A stretch of 64,000 bases of DNA from Flavobacterium sp. SLB02 (GTDB taxonomy: Bacteria > Bacteroidota > Bacteroidia > Flavobacteriales > Flavobacteriaceae). The notes below the pieces were generated by a model. That model saw only the letters and a list, made by a program, of their open reading frames with translations, did not search any database and had not been told where the DNA came from. Made by a program: the position numbers and the translations under genes. The stretch spans positions 4,356,508 to 4,420,507 of the forward strand of contig NZ_CP045928.1 of NCBI RefSeq assembly GCF_009664855.1, given 5' to 3'. Position 1 is the first letter of the stretch; every line of letters begins with the position of its first letter. Shown here piece by piece: positions 1 through 8,028 of the stretch.

Positions 1-1
1 C

Positions 2-532
2 ATCAAAACACAATTGGCAAAAACAGGTTTTACCCCTTATACTGCTGATGAAATTAATATCATGTTCTCTCAAAACTGGTTCCTTCCTATTTCAAAAATC
101 AACGAAATGCGAAGAACCGTTTACGATCAGTTAACCGAGATTCGTTTGGCCAATTACAAACGCGAAGAACACCAATTGGTAAAAACGTCACATCCGTATC
201 CTGAAACCAAATTGGATTTCATGTACAACGTTTCGAACAAAACCGCACGTAAATTCTACGAGCGTCATGGTGTAACCGAAATAGAAAAAGCATTCGAATT
301 GCAATGGGATCCGGGAAAATCTCGTGTAATGACCACAAAATATTGTATCAAATACGAATTAAAAAAATGCCCAATACACCAAAAAGATATCATGGGTGTC
401 AAAGTAAAAGAACCATTGGTTTTAAAACAAGGCGAGCTCGAATACAAACTAAAATTCAACTGCAAACCCTGCGAAATGGAAATCTGGGAAAAAGATGCCG
501 AATTCGAAATCGAAGAAGATCAATTTCACTAA
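2..532 (+). CDS. Peptidase U32 family protein, C-terminal part (5' truncated)
   Basis: The reading frame is open to the left edge, so only the last 176 or so codons are present. The text resembles the C-terminal region of collagenase-like U32 peptidases: a stretch reading NWFLPISKINEMRR, a Tyr/Cys segment MTTKYCIKYELKKCP, and a final Cys pair in FNCKPCEME. In U32 proteins these conserved cysteines lie near the C-terminus. The catalytic N-terminal half is outside the window, so activity cannot be judged. A strong bidirectional hairpin follows the stop. The in-frame TTG at 14 is not taken as the start, because the frame continues upstream and the homology begins mid-domain. Family assignment is fairly secure; the substrate is unknown. 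Confidence 0.8.
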   Translation: MKTQLAKTGFTPYTADEINIMFSQNWFLPISKINEMRRTVYDQLTEIRLANYKREEHQLVKTSHPYPETKLDFMYNVSNKTARKFYERHGVTEIEKAFELQWDPGKSRVMTTKYCIKYELKKCPIHQKDIMGVKVKEPLVLKQGELEYKLKFNCKPCEMEIWEKDAEFEIEEDQFH

Positions 533-537
533 AAAGC

Positions 538-572
538 AAAAAAGCGACACTTTACAGTATCGCTTTTTTTTA
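538..572. terminator. Bidirectional intrinsic terminator
   Basis: A 10-bp perfect stem (AAAAAAGCGA and its complement, loop of 12) is followed by a T-run on both strands. It lies between the convergent U32 gene and the secreted-protein gene, so it can end both transcripts. Confidence 0.8.
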
Positions 573-573
573 T

Positions 574-1356
574 TTATTTTTTATTAGCAGTGGTTTTCGA
601 TCCTGCTTTTGACGTCGCCTTTGTTTTTGTCGCTTTTACCTCTGCTTTTTGTTCTTGTTTCTTTGGTTTCACATTATATAAAGCCACAACTTTCTCAATG
701 TCATCATATTTATATTCTTTATCTTCAATCTTTTTAGCGATTTCCGGACTATCCTTAAAATAATAAACTCCATATTCCCTAAAAAAAGCATTATATCCTG
801 CCGAAAGAGCATTTGAACTCATAGAAACCAATACAGGATAATCTTCATTACTTCTCTTTAAATAATGGTTAACATCTTTAGAAACTACCTTCATCTTCTC
901 CTCCTTTACCTTTTCTTTTGTCTTTTCATCCTCCACTTTCACCTCTTTTATTCCGTATTCCTCTCCACCTATATATAAAGAAGTTTTTCCTTCGATCATT
1001 TTACAGATCCAATTTTCATCAATAATTTTAAATTCTGTACCCTTTTTTTTGTACACTTTCGTTTTTGTCCATACAAAAGTATATGACAGCTTTTTATTTG
1101 CATCAAAAATCTGAATTGAATCTAAATCTTTACTAGCATATTTTTCATTTTCCTCACCAACTTTAATCTTTACTTTTTTATCAGCAAAACCAGGGAACTT
1201 AACGATCCCGCTAATTTTTTGTTTGTCTTTTTTAAAAACGATCGCATCAGCTTTTTGTTCTCCCATTCCTAACTTAAATGTAATTCCTGCCGACTGCGCT
1301 TGTAAAAGAGATGTAACGCACAAAGCACTCATCACTAAAAAAATATTTAATTTCAT
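574..1356 (-). CDS. Secreted Lys-rich hypothetical protein
   Basis: 260 residues. A clear signal peptide is visible (MKLNIFLVMSALCVTSLLQAQ, cleavage after the AQ typical of Flavobacterium), so the product is exported. The body alternates short charged strands rich in Lys and Glu. Residues about 225-260 are a Lys/Ala/Thr tail of low complexity. I do not recognise a family. The middle contains SLYIGGEEYG and a run of KEKVKEEK. It is convergent with the U32 gene and shares its terminator, and the next gene upstream is more than 500 bp away, so it is probably a single-gene unit. A periplasmic or outer-membrane-associated role is inferred only from the signal peptide. Confidence 0.75.
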   Translation of the reverse strand: MKLNIFLVMSALCVTSLLQAQSAGITFKLGMGEQKADAIVFKKDKQKISGIVKFPGFADKKVKIKVGEENEKYASKDLDSIQIFDANKKLSYTFVWTKTKVYKKKGTEFKIIDENWICKMIEGKTSLYIGGEEYGIKEVKVEDEKTKEKVKEEKMKVVSKDVNHYLKRSNEDYPVLVSMSSNALSAGYNAFFREYGVYYFKDSPEIAKKIEDKEYKYDDIEKVVALYNVKPKKQEQKAEVKATKTKATSKAGSKTTANKK

Positions 1357-1484
1357 TCTTTTGGGGTTTTATTTATAAGCTGGCAAATATAGAAATATCG
1401 CATCGTTTTAAGGAAAGTTTCAAAGCCGCCAAACATGAAGTTATGCTATAATTATTAACAAAAATTTACCCATAAAAATAATTT

Positions 1485-1580
1485 GGGCGTGTTCGCCACG
1501 GCGAATCAGGCTATCCGCTGCAAGTCCTCACACTTCCTTCGTCAGGCTGTGGGTTTTCCACTTCTATCCCTCACGCGAAC
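1485..1580 (-). repeat. GGATAG structured element, copy A
   Basis: Read on the minus strand it begins with GGGATAGAAGTGGAAAACCC and ends with GCAGCGGATAGCCTGATTC followed by a short hairpin (TTCGCCGTGGCGAA). The two boxes match those of copies at 10141, 38563, 43373 (minus) and 46553. The centre differs: here it contains CCCACAGCCTGACGAAGG and not the CTTTTG-stem hairpin of other copies. Conserved boxes with an exchangeable centre suggest a mobile or RNA-level element. Confidence 0.65.
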
Positions 1581-1848
1581 GGTTCATTAGACCGTTTACG
1601 CTTTCCAAGATTCATACACTCACAATCTTGTCAACTTCGAAGAACGAGATCCGAGCGATAGCGAACAGAGAAGTAAATCACACTCGGAATTCGACAAAGA
1701 TTGGCGATTTTGATTGCGAGTTTCTGGTATGCTTCCTCGTTCCTCACAATGACAAACTATGTGGTTACTTTGTCTAAAGATTAAATTTCCAATTAAATTA
1801 AATCTGTTGAATCTGCAAAATCTGCGTGAGAATAAATTCCATTTTATT

Positions 1849-1856
1849 TATCTTTA
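1849..1856 (+). promoter_or_regulatory. Possible promoter -7 box for the membrane protein-purT pair
   Basis: TATCTTTA departs from TAnnTTTG only in the last base and lies 20 bp before the ATG at 1876. No clear -33 box is visible. Weak, but it fits the chosen start. Confidence 0.3.
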
Positions 1857-1875
1857 CTCTCAAAATCACAATCAA

Positions 1876-2364
1876 ATGGAACAAAAAACCAGCATCCGAA
1901 AAGATTCAATTATAGCTGGATTTTTTGTATGCTCTATTTTTCCACTTTTGATATTCTCAAAAAGCTATTTCTTTGATCTTTGTATCCAAATATGCGATTT
2001 TGGTATTTTTTGGAATCCAATTTTCTGGGGAATTTTATTCCCATTATTTATTGTTTTTCTCTTTTGGAGTACTGCTAAAAAAATCAGCTTTTCATTAAAT
2101 CAAATAGCATACTTTAAAGCTTGTTCTCAATTTTCTTTTGGAGTAAGTTCAAAAATCATATTAGCTCTTTTTACACTTTATATAATCGGAAAATTCATAA
2201 ATGGAATATCCACTCCATTAAGATCTCAATTTCTGGATCAGATTATTTTTTCTATACTCACGATATTATTTTTATCCTTTGTATTAATGATTCTAACTTT
2301 TATAAGCAGTTTAATAATTGTAAAAGCAAACCAAAATTCTCAATCTCTAAATCAAACAAAATGA
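1876..2364 (+). CDS. Small integral membrane protein upstream of purT
   Basis: 162 residues from the ATG at 1876 (MEQKTSIRKDSIIAGFF). The frame is open further upstream, but that extension is low-complexity and lies ahead of a plausible promoter box. Four hydrophobic segments are visible: about residues 13-30, 47-67, 90-112 and 125-150. They are separated by short polar loops with a lysine-rich first turn, so it is an inner-membrane protein. No known family is recognised. Its TGA stop overlaps the purT start codon (ATGA), which implies translational coupling and one transcript. A functional link with purine synthesis is not evident from sequence. Confidence 0.65.
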   Translation: MEQKTSIRKDSIIAGFFVCSIFPLLIFSKSYFFDLCIQICDFGIFWNPIFWGILFPLFIVFLFWSTAKKISFSLNQIAYFKACSQFSFGVSSKIILALFTLYIIGKFINGISTPLRSQFLDQIIFSILTILFLSFVLMILTFISSLIIVKANQNSQSLNQTK

Positions 2365-3521
2365 AAATACTACTCCTCGGTTCGGGCGAATTAGGCAAAG
2401 AATTTGTCATTGCCGCGCAAAGAATCGGACAAACCATAATTGCTGTTGATAGTTACGAAAATGCTCCCGCAATGCAAGTTGCACACGGTTTTGAAGTCAT
2501 CAACATGCTAGACGGCGAAGCTTTAGATAGAATCGTAGCCAAACACCAACCAGACTTTATAGTTCCAGAAATAGAAGCCATTCGTACCGAACGTTTTTAC
2601 GATTACGAGAAACAAGGCATTACCGTTGTTCCTTCAGCGAAGGCGGCCAACTTTACCATGAACCGTAAAGCCATTCGCGATTTAGCATCAAAAGAATTGG
2701 GGTTAAAAACAGCCAAATATCAATATGCAACTTCTGCCCAAGAATTGCAAAAAGCGGTTCAGGAAGTTGGAATTCCGTGTGTGGTAAAACCTTTAATGTC
2801 ATCATCGGGAAAAGGACAATCTACCATAAAAACCGAAAGTGATATCGAAAAAGCCTGGCAATATGCCGTTGCAGGTTCACGCGGAGATGTTATCGAAGTT
2901 ATTGTAGAAGCTTTTGTAGATTTTCATTCAGAAATCACACTTCTAACCATTACTCAAAATAACAATCCAACCTTATTTTGCGCACCAATTGGTCACCGAC
3001 AAGAACGTGGTGATTATCAGGAAAGCTGGCAACCCGCAAAAGTTTCTGAAGCCGATTTATACGAAGCCCAAGATATGGCCGAAAAAATTACTGAAGCTCT
3101 TGGTGGAGCAGGACTTTTTGGTGTTGAATTTTTCTTAACCAATGAAGGTGTTTATTTCTCCGAACTCTCTCCTCGCCCACATGATACCGGAATGGTAACT
3201 TTAGCCGGAACGCAAAATTTCAACGAATTCGAATTGCATTTACGTGCGATTTTAAGTCTTCCTATTTTCGAAATTACATTAGAAAAAGCCGGAGCAAGTG
3301 CCGTAATTTTAGCTTCTGAAGATTCTACAAATCCCACTTTTACCGGAATCGAAAAAGTAGCTGCTTTACCCAAAACCGATTTTAGAATTTTTGGAAAACC
3401 AACTTCAAGACCGTATCGCCGAATGGGAGTTGTTTTAAGTCATGATTCATTGGCAACCCCAATCGAAGAAGTTGTCGAACGCGCCAAAGCAACTTCTAAA
3501 TTAATAACTGTAAACTCTTAA
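2361..3521 (+). CDS. purT: Formate-dependent phosphoribosylglycinamide formyltransferase PurT
   Basis: 386 residues. PurT makes N-formyl-GAR from GAR, formate and ATP in purine synthesis. It is the folate-independent alternative to PurN and is cytoplasmic. The N-terminal nucleotide-fold motif GSGELGKE is at residues 7-14. The ATP-grasp domain follows, with MNRKAIRDLA, KPLMSSSGKGQS (glycine-rich lid), the GVEFF and NEGVYFSELSPRPHDTG metal/ATP-binding segment, and EFELH near residue 290. The length matches the family (about 390). The start is set by an ATGA overlap with the preceding membrane-protein gene. A longer frame beginning at 2121 would run inside that gene and was rejected. A small secreted protein gene starts two bases after the stop. 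Confidence 0.95.
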   Translation: MKILLLGSGELGKEFVIAAQRIGQTIIAVDSYENAPAMQVAHGFEVINMLDGEALDRIVAKHQPDFIVPEIEAIRTERFYDYEKQGITVVPSAKAANFTMNRKAIRDLASKELGLKTAKYQYATSAQELQKAVQEVGIPCVVKPLMSSSGKGQSTIKTESDIEKAWQYAVAGSRGDVIEVIVEAFVDFHSEITLLTITQNNNPTLFCAPIGHRQERGDYQESWQPAKVSEADLYEAQDMAEKITEALGGAGLFGVEFFLTNEGVYFSELSPRPHDTGMVTLAGTQNFNEFELHLRAILSLPIFEITLEKAGASAVILASEDSTNPTFTGIEKVAALPKTDFRIFGKPTSRPYRRMGVVLSHDSLATPIEEVVERAKATSKLITVNS

Positions 3522-3523
3522 AA

Positions 3524-3841
3524 ATGAAAAAAGCACTATTTCTATTATTCCTATTTGTTGGAATCGCAACGCAGGCTCAGGACAAAAAAACAACCGAAAA
3601 ACCTCAAATCGTAGAAACCGCTTGCGGTGAATGTCAATTTGGGATGAAAGGAAAAAGCTGTGATTTAGCCGTTCGCATTGACGGAAAACCATATTTTGTA
3701 GACGGAACCACGATCGACGAACATGGCGATGCTCATGCTGAGGATGGTTTCTGCAATAAAATCCGCAAAGCTTCTGTGACCGGAAAGGTAGAAAACGGTC
3801 GTTTTAAAGCTACTTCATTCACTTTGATAAAAGAAAAATAA
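3524..3841 (+). CDS. Small secreted Cys-motif protein (DUF6370-like)
   Basis: 105 residues with a signal peptide (MKKALFLLFLFVGIATQAQ). The mature part has a conserved cysteine cluster, ETACGECQFGMKGKSCDLAV, and a later lone Cys in DGFCNKI. This pattern occurs in a family of small periplasmic Bacteroidota proteins that I recall as DUF6370; the number should be checked. The acidic/His stretch DEHGDAHAEDG together with the cysteines could bind a metal, which is inference. It follows purT by two bases, and its TAA overlaps the next ATG by one base (TAATG), so it is co-transcribed with the Crp/Fnr-type regulator. Confidence 0.75.
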   Translation: MKKALFLLFLFVGIATQAQDKKTTEKPQIVETACGECQFGMKGKSCDLAVRIDGKPYFVDGTTIDEHGDAHAEDGFCNKIRKASVTGKVENGRFKATSFTLIKEK

Positions 3842-4416
3842 TGGAGTTAATTCTTGAAAATATTGCCAAACACGTTTCGCTAACACCTGAAGAGCAAGCT
3901 CTTTTTTTATCGAAAACCGAAACGCAAACCTATAAAGCCAAAACTATTTTACTAAGTGCCGGAGAAGTTTGCAAACATTCTTATTTTGTAAATTCCGGAA
4001 TTTTAAGAAGTTTCAATATCAACGATAATATTGTCGAACATGTATTGTCCTTTTCTTGCGCAGGCTGGTGGATTAGCGACATGTACAGTTTCTTTTCTCA
4101 AAAACCGGGGCAGCTCTTTATAGAAGTTCTGGAAGATGCAGAAGTAGTTTCACTATCAAAAGAAAATCAGGAACAATTGTATCTCGAAATTCCAAAATTA
4201 GAACGCTTTTTCAGAATATTAATCGAAAATTCATTGGTTGCCAATCAACAACGATTAATGGACAATTTAAGTTTACCTGCCGAAGAACGTTTTGATAAAT
4301 TCTGCAAAAAATACGGAACGCTGGTTCACAAAGTTCCTCAAAAACAAATCGCCTCTTTCATTGGTGTCACACCCGAATTTTTCAGTAAAATGAAAGCCAG
4401 GCTTTTAAAAAAATAA
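3841..4416 (+). CDS. Crp/Fnr family transcriptional regulator
   Basis: 191 residues. The N-terminal half (about 5-115) is a cyclic-nucleotide-binding-like beta-roll, with the pattern KAKTILLSAGEVCKHSYFV and NSGILRSF. The C-terminal part (about 145-191) is a short winged helix ending in QIASFIGVTPEFFSKMKARL. This compact form is common in Bacteroidota. Its beta-roll usually lacks the residues needed for cAMP, so the ligand is not predicted. Overlap with the small secreted protein gene suggests that protein, or its stimulus, belongs to the same circuit. Flanking repeats separate it from aceA. Confidence 0.88.
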   Translation: MELILENIAKHVSLTPEEQALFLSKTETQTYKAKTILLSAGEVCKHSYFVNSGILRSFNINDNIVEHVLSFSCAGWWISDMYSFFSQKPGQLFIEVLEDAEVVSLSKENQEQLYLEIPKLERFFRILIENSLVANQQRLMDNLSLPAEERFDKFCKKYGTLVHKVPQKQIASFIGVTPEFFSKMKARLLKK

Positions 4417-4431
4417 TTTTAGCCACAGATT

Positions 4432-4556
4432 AAAAGGATTATAATGATTAAAAAAAATGTTGCCAAGAATTTCACGAATTCACGCGAATTTTAATTCAAT
4501 TTTGAGCCAATTAATTTGTGTGAATTGGTGAAATTCGTGGAAAAAAAATCATTTTA
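4432..4556. repeat. Imperfect inverted repeat of the GCCACAGATTAAAA family
   Basis: The left arm begins TAGCCACAGATTAAAAGGAT. The right arm ends in the reverse complement of a related sequence, ATCATTTTAATCTGTAGC. Between them lie nested GAATTTCACGAATTCACG and GAATTGGTGAAATTCGTGG words. The same words recur near 11217, 12012, 40268 and 48622, always between genes. Confidence 0.6.
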
Positions 4557-4572
4557 ATCTGTAGCAAAAAAC

Positions 4573-4606
4573 AAAAAAACCAGTTCAGTGAACTGGTTTT
4601 TCTTTT
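4573..4606. terminator. Bidirectional intrinsic terminator
   Basis: The stem AAAACCAGTT pairs with AACTGGTTTT across the five-base loop CAGTG. There are A/T runs on both sides. It lies immediately after the aceA stop on the minus strand and also serves the Crp/Fnr unit. Confidence 0.85.
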
Positions 4607-4609
4607 GAA

Positions 4610-5890
4610 TTAAAATTGCTCAACCTCTGTAGAATGTTCCATTGCTGTTATGGTTGATTTCCCTATCATTACCGTGTTTTGAACGGCATCAAAATAAGAA
4701 GTTCCTACGAACGCCTGATGTTTTACAGCTCGGAAACCATTTTTCTGCAAAGCAAATTCTCTTTCCTGTAATTCAGAATATCCTGCCATACCGCGTTCTT
4801 TATACGCTTTAGACAATTCGAACATACTGGTATTCAAAGCGTGGAATCCTGCCAAAGTAATGAACTGGAATTTATATCCCATTGCCGCCAGATCTTCCCT
4901 GAACGTTTCCATTTCAGCTACTGATAATTTCGCAGCCCAATTGAAAGATGGAGAACAATTGTACGCCAGCATTTTATCCGGGAATTCCTTTTTCATGGCA
5001 TCGGCAAACTTTTTAGCATAAACCAAATCCGGATTACTGGTTTCCATCCAGATCAAATCAGCATAAGGTGCGTAACTCAAACCTCTTGCAATTCCCTGAT
5101 CGATTCCGCTGTTTACATAGAAGAAACCTTCGTTTGTTTTTTCACCCGTTATAAATTTAGCATCTCTTGGGTCAGCATCACTGGTTAATAAATTAGCCGC
5201 ATCAGCATCTGTCCTTGCTACGATAAGTGTAGAAACTCCCATAACATCAGACGCCAAACGAGCCGCAATCAGTTTATTAATAGCCTCTTGTGTCGGAACC
5301 AAAACCTTTCCGCCCAAATGCCCGCACTTTTTAGCAGAACTCAACTGATCTTCAAAGTGAACTCCTGAAGCCCCCGCTTCAATCATTGATTTCATTAATT
5401 CGAAAGCATTTAAGTTTCCGCCAAAACCAGCTTCGGCATCCGCCACAATCGGAACCAGATAATCTTTTTTATCTTCCACTCCGTTTACGGTCTGAATCTG
5501 ATCAGCGCGTAACAGCGCATTGTTTATTTTTTTTACCACCATTGGTACACTATTTACAGGATAAAGCGATTGGTCCGGGTACATTTCTCCCGCCAAATTT
5601 GCATCGGCCGCTACTTGCCAGCCACTCAAATAAATCGCTTCAAGACCAGCATCGACTTCCTGAATCGCCTGATTTCCTGTCAACGCGCCTAAACCAGCAA
5701 CATAATCCTGATTTTTTAACTTTCTCCATAATTTTTGCGCTCCCATTTTGGCAATAGAATGCTCAATTTGATACGAACCCTGAAGCGTAATTACTTCTGT
5801 AGCGGTATAAGGACGTTCAACACCTTTCCATCTTGGGTTCGTAATCCAATCGTTAATCAATTCCTGAATTCTGTCTTCTGTTGTTTTCAT
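4610..5890 (-). CDS. aceA: Isocitrate lyase
   Basis: 426 residues. It cleaves isocitrate to glyoxylate and succinate, the first step of the glyoxylate bypass, and is cytoplasmic. The signature KKCGH is at residues 187-191, with the nucleophile Cys189. The metal-binding segment ADAEAGFGG (150-158) and the WMETSNPD segment are intact, so the enzyme should be active. The length fits the short bacterial form. aceB lies upstream on the same strand, 340 bp away across a repeat-rich gap, so the two may have separate promoters. The divergent regulator at 8029 is the obvious candidate controller (inference). Confidence 0.97.
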   Translation of the reverse strand: MKTTEDRIQELINDWITNPRWKGVERPYTATEVITLQGSYQIEHSIAKMGAQKLWRKLKNQDYVAGLGALTGNQAIQEVDAGLEAIYLSGWQVAADANLAGEMYPDQSLYPVNSVPMVVKKINNALLRADQIQTVNGVEDKKDYLVPIVADAEAGFGGNLNAFELMKSMIEAGASGVHFEDQLSSAKKCGHLGGKVLVPTQEAINKLIAARLASDVMGVSTLIVARTDADAANLLTSDADPRDAKFITGEKTNEGFFYVNSGIDQGIARGLSYAPYADLIWMETSNPDLVYAKKFADAMKKEFPDKMLAYNCSPSFNWAAKLSVAEMETFREDLAAMGYKFQFITLAGFHALNTSMFELSKAYKERGMAGYSELQEREFALQKNGFRAVKHQAFVGTSYFDAVQNTVMIGKSTITAMEHSTEVEQF

Positions 5891-6230
5891 AAATAGTTTG
5901 AGTTAAAGTGGTTAGTAAGTAATAGTTTTCAGTCGCAGTTTCAAGTTTTCAGTTTTAACTGGACTTATTTTTTTTAAACACATAGAAACATAGTTTTCCT
6001 TTGTGGTTAAAGGCATTTCATTTGTTTAAACAAACATAGCTATGTGTGAAAATCTAGTTTTTTTTTAAAACTGTCTTTATTCACATTTTAATCTATGTTT
6101 CTATGTCTTTAAGATCATTCGCAGATTTTTTTATTCTCATTTTATCTGCTAGATCTGCGTGAAAAATTATTCGCCCGCAGATTTAGCAGATCAAGCAGAT
6201 TTTTCATTTTTAATTCTCAATTTTTAATTA
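5891..6230. repeat. Repeat-rich gap between aceB and aceA
   Basis: 340 bp with no gene. Visible structure: a 14-bp perfect inverted pair ACATAGAAACATAG (5980-5993) and CTATGTTTCTATGT (6093-6106), an inner palindrome TTTGTTTAAACAAA (6021-6034), and a second pair of GCAGATTTAGCAGATC-type words at 6114-6202. The aceA-proximal end carries CAGTCGCAGTTTCAAG, a word that recurs at about 14420 and, inverted, at about 14870. These look like dispersed intergenic repeats, not coding sequence. Confidence 0.55.
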
Positions 6231-7832
6231 CTATAGATATTTATAACACGGAATAGTCAAGAAATCAACGAAATCGGGATTTACAACCAGTCGTTCCAAA
6301 ACTTTTTCAGCCAAAGGAAATTGTCGTTTTTCATGAAGTTCCTCGCCTAATTCGTCTTTAATTTTTCTGAATTCATCTAAAGCCAGTTCATGATAATACG
6401 CCAAATCTAATTTTTTGCCATTATCCAAAACCACTTTATTCTGAAGCCATTGCCACAATTGCGATCTCGAAATTTCGGCCGTTGCGGCATCTTCCATCAA
6501 ATTGTGCAAAGCCGCAGCGCCCTGTCCGTTCAGCCATGAAGCCAGATATAAAACTCCTACGTTGATATTTTTACGAACACCATTTTCAGTAATGATTCCA
6601 ATTGGTGGCTCAATCAAATCAGCTTCTGTAATTTTGCGATGTTCTCTTTTTATATGAATCTGGTTTGGAGTTGGCATTCCTTTATCAAAAATTTCTTTTG
6701 CAATAGCAACCAAATCCGGATGTGCTACCCAGGTTCCGTCATGACCGTTTCGAACTTCGCGTTCTTTATCGGTTTTTACTTTTGCGAAAGCAGCAGCATT
6801 CGCTTCTTCATTATTCTTAATCGGAATTTGAGCTGCCATTCCGCCAATCGCATGAATCCCGCGTTTATGACATCTTTGAATTACCAGATTCGAATACGCA
6901 TTCATAAAAGGTGAAGTCATGTTTACCTGATCGCGATCCGGAACGATAAATTTTGGATTCTTTCTAAACTTTTTGATATAAGAAAAAATATAATCCCAAC
7001 GTCCACAATTCAAGCCTACGATATGTCCTTTCAATTCATAAATAATTTCATCTAACTGAAAACTCGCCGTTATGGTTTCTATTAAAACCGTCACCTTTAT
7101 GGTTCCTCTTTCCAGTTTCAAATAATCCTCGGTAAAGTCAATTACATTGTTCCACCAGCGTGCTTCGAGATAATGCTCTAATTTCGGAATGTAGAAATAC
7201 GGTCCTGAATTGTTTTCTAAAAGCCTTTTGTGGTTATGAAAAACATACAATCCAAAATCTACCAAAGAGCCTGAAACTTCTTTTCCTTCAATCAACAGAT
7301 GTTTTTCCGGCAAATGCAAACCTCTCGGACGTACAATTAGCGTAGCAATTTTTTCATTCAAATGATAAGACTTTTGCTTTACCAAATCGGTGTATGTAAT
7401 GGTTTTGTTTACCGCATCGATTAGATTCATTTGACCGTCCATTAAATTTTGCCAGGTTGGCGAAGTACTGTCTTCAAAATCAGCCATAAAAGTTTTTGCC
7501 CCGGAGTTCAATGCATTAATGATCATTTTACGATCAACCGGTCCGGTAATTTCCACTCTACGATCTAACAAATCTTTCGGAATCACTCCAGCTGTCCAAT
7601 TACCTTCTCTGACACTTTTTGTTTCCGGAGTAAAAACAGGCATGACGCCCTGATCAAAAGCAGTTTGTTTTTGTTCGCGTTGTAACAATAACAGTTTTCG
7701 TTGCGATTCGAATTTTCGATGCAAATCGGTGATAAAAACAATTGCTTCTTCTGTCCAGATCTTTGGATAAGAAAGCTTCTTTTCGGCTAAAAATTCCATT
7801 GCCGTTTCGGTAATTTCTAATTGGTTTTTCAT
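6231..7832 (-). CDS. aceB: Malate synthase A
   Basis: 533 residues, the normal length of the A-type enzyme. It condenses glyoxylate with acetyl-CoA to malate, completing the glyoxylate bypass. Recognisable blocks in order: FMADFEDSTSPTW near residue 115, RPRGLHLPEKH near 170, LIETITASFQLDEIIYEL, the active-site segment GLNCGRWDYIFSYIKK near 275, and EDAATAEISRSQLWQWL near 450, which in this family carries the catalytic Asp. All look intact. The start ATG is followed by a normal N-terminus (MKNQLEITETAMEFL). It is divergent from the ScfR/RamB-type regulator, with 196 bp of shared control region. Confidence 0.96.
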   Translation of the reverse strand: MKNQLEITETAMEFLAEKKLSYPKIWTEEAIVFITDLHRKFESQRKLLLLQREQKQTAFDQGVMPVFTPETKSVREGNWTAGVIPKDLLDRRVEITGPVDRKMIINALNSGAKTFMADFEDSTSPTWQNLMDGQMNLIDAVNKTITYTDLVKQKSYHLNEKIATLIVRPRGLHLPEKHLLIEGKEVSGSLVDFGLYVFHNHKRLLENNSGPYFYIPKLEHYLEARWWNNVIDFTEDYLKLERGTIKVTVLIETITASFQLDEIIYELKGHIVGLNCGRWDYIFSYIKKFRKNPKFIVPDRDQVNMTSPFMNAYSNLVIQRCHKRGIHAIGGMAAQIPIKNNEEANAAAFAKVKTDKEREVRNGHDGTWVAHPDLVAIAKEIFDKGMPTPNQIHIKREHRKITEADLIEPPIGIITENGVRKNINVGVLYLASWLNGQGAAALHNLMEDAATAEISRSQLWQWLQNKVVLDNGKKLDLAYYHELALDEFRKIKDELGEELHEKRQFPLAEKVLERLVVNPDFVDFLTIPCYKYL

Positions 7833-7960
7833 AGCTGTTGATTTTATTTTAATTAGTAATAATCAAATCAATCATATCTTTTTCAAGACTTAAATTCATA
7901 ATCGATTGATATCTAATATTTTCTACACCACAATATTAGAAAAAAGTTTTTTACAAAACA

Positions 7961-7974
7961 AGCGAACGTTCGCT
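7961..7974. promoter_or_regulatory. Perfect 14-bp palindrome in the aceB/regulator intergenic region
   Basis: AGCGAACGTTCGCT is exactly self-complementary and stands out as GC-rich in a very AT-rich 196-bp control region. It lies 19 bp upstream of the -33 box of the regulator gene and about 130 bp from the aceB start. A dimeric regulator site is the natural reading. The regulator encoded next door is the first candidate (inference). Confidence 0.5.
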
Positions 7975-7992
7975 AAATATTAAAAATAATTT

Positions 7993-8024
7993 TTTGGCGA
8001 TTATTTTTCAAATGACTATATTTG
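7993..8024 (+). promoter_or_regulatory. Promoter of the ScfR/RamB-type regulator
   Basis: TTTG (7993-7996) and TATATTTG (8017-8024) are 20 bp apart, an excellent match to the Bacteroidota housekeeping promoter. The ATG follows the -7 box after only four bases (ATAC), so transcription should start at or next to the initiation codon. Confidence 0.7.
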
Positions 8025-8028
8025 ATAC

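Larger units (their letters stand above)
1357..1875. repeat. Repeat-rich intergenic region, no gene seen
   Basis: About 520 bp without a convincing gene. It holds one copy of the structured GGATAG element (1485-1580, listed separately). Next to it, around 1640-1755, is a degenerate repeat which on the minus strand reads TTTGTCATTGTGAGGAACGA. This resembles the GTCATTGCGAGGAAC repeat at 38.7 kb. Words such as TTTGTCGA and TCGACAAAGATTGGCGATT recur in related form near 10.0 kb. The region is more GC-rich than its neighbours, as expected for dispersed repeats. Confidence 0.6.

Noticed and set aside
1759..1875. N-terminal extension of the membrane protein upstream of 1876
   Set aside because: The extension is low-complexity, would start inside the repeat region and precedes the likely promoter box. 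The ATG at 1876 gives a normal membrane-protein start.
2121..2360. N-terminal extension of purT into the membrane protein gene
   Set aside because: It is a different reading frame of that gene, and PurT begins normally at 2361 (MKILLLGSGELGKE).
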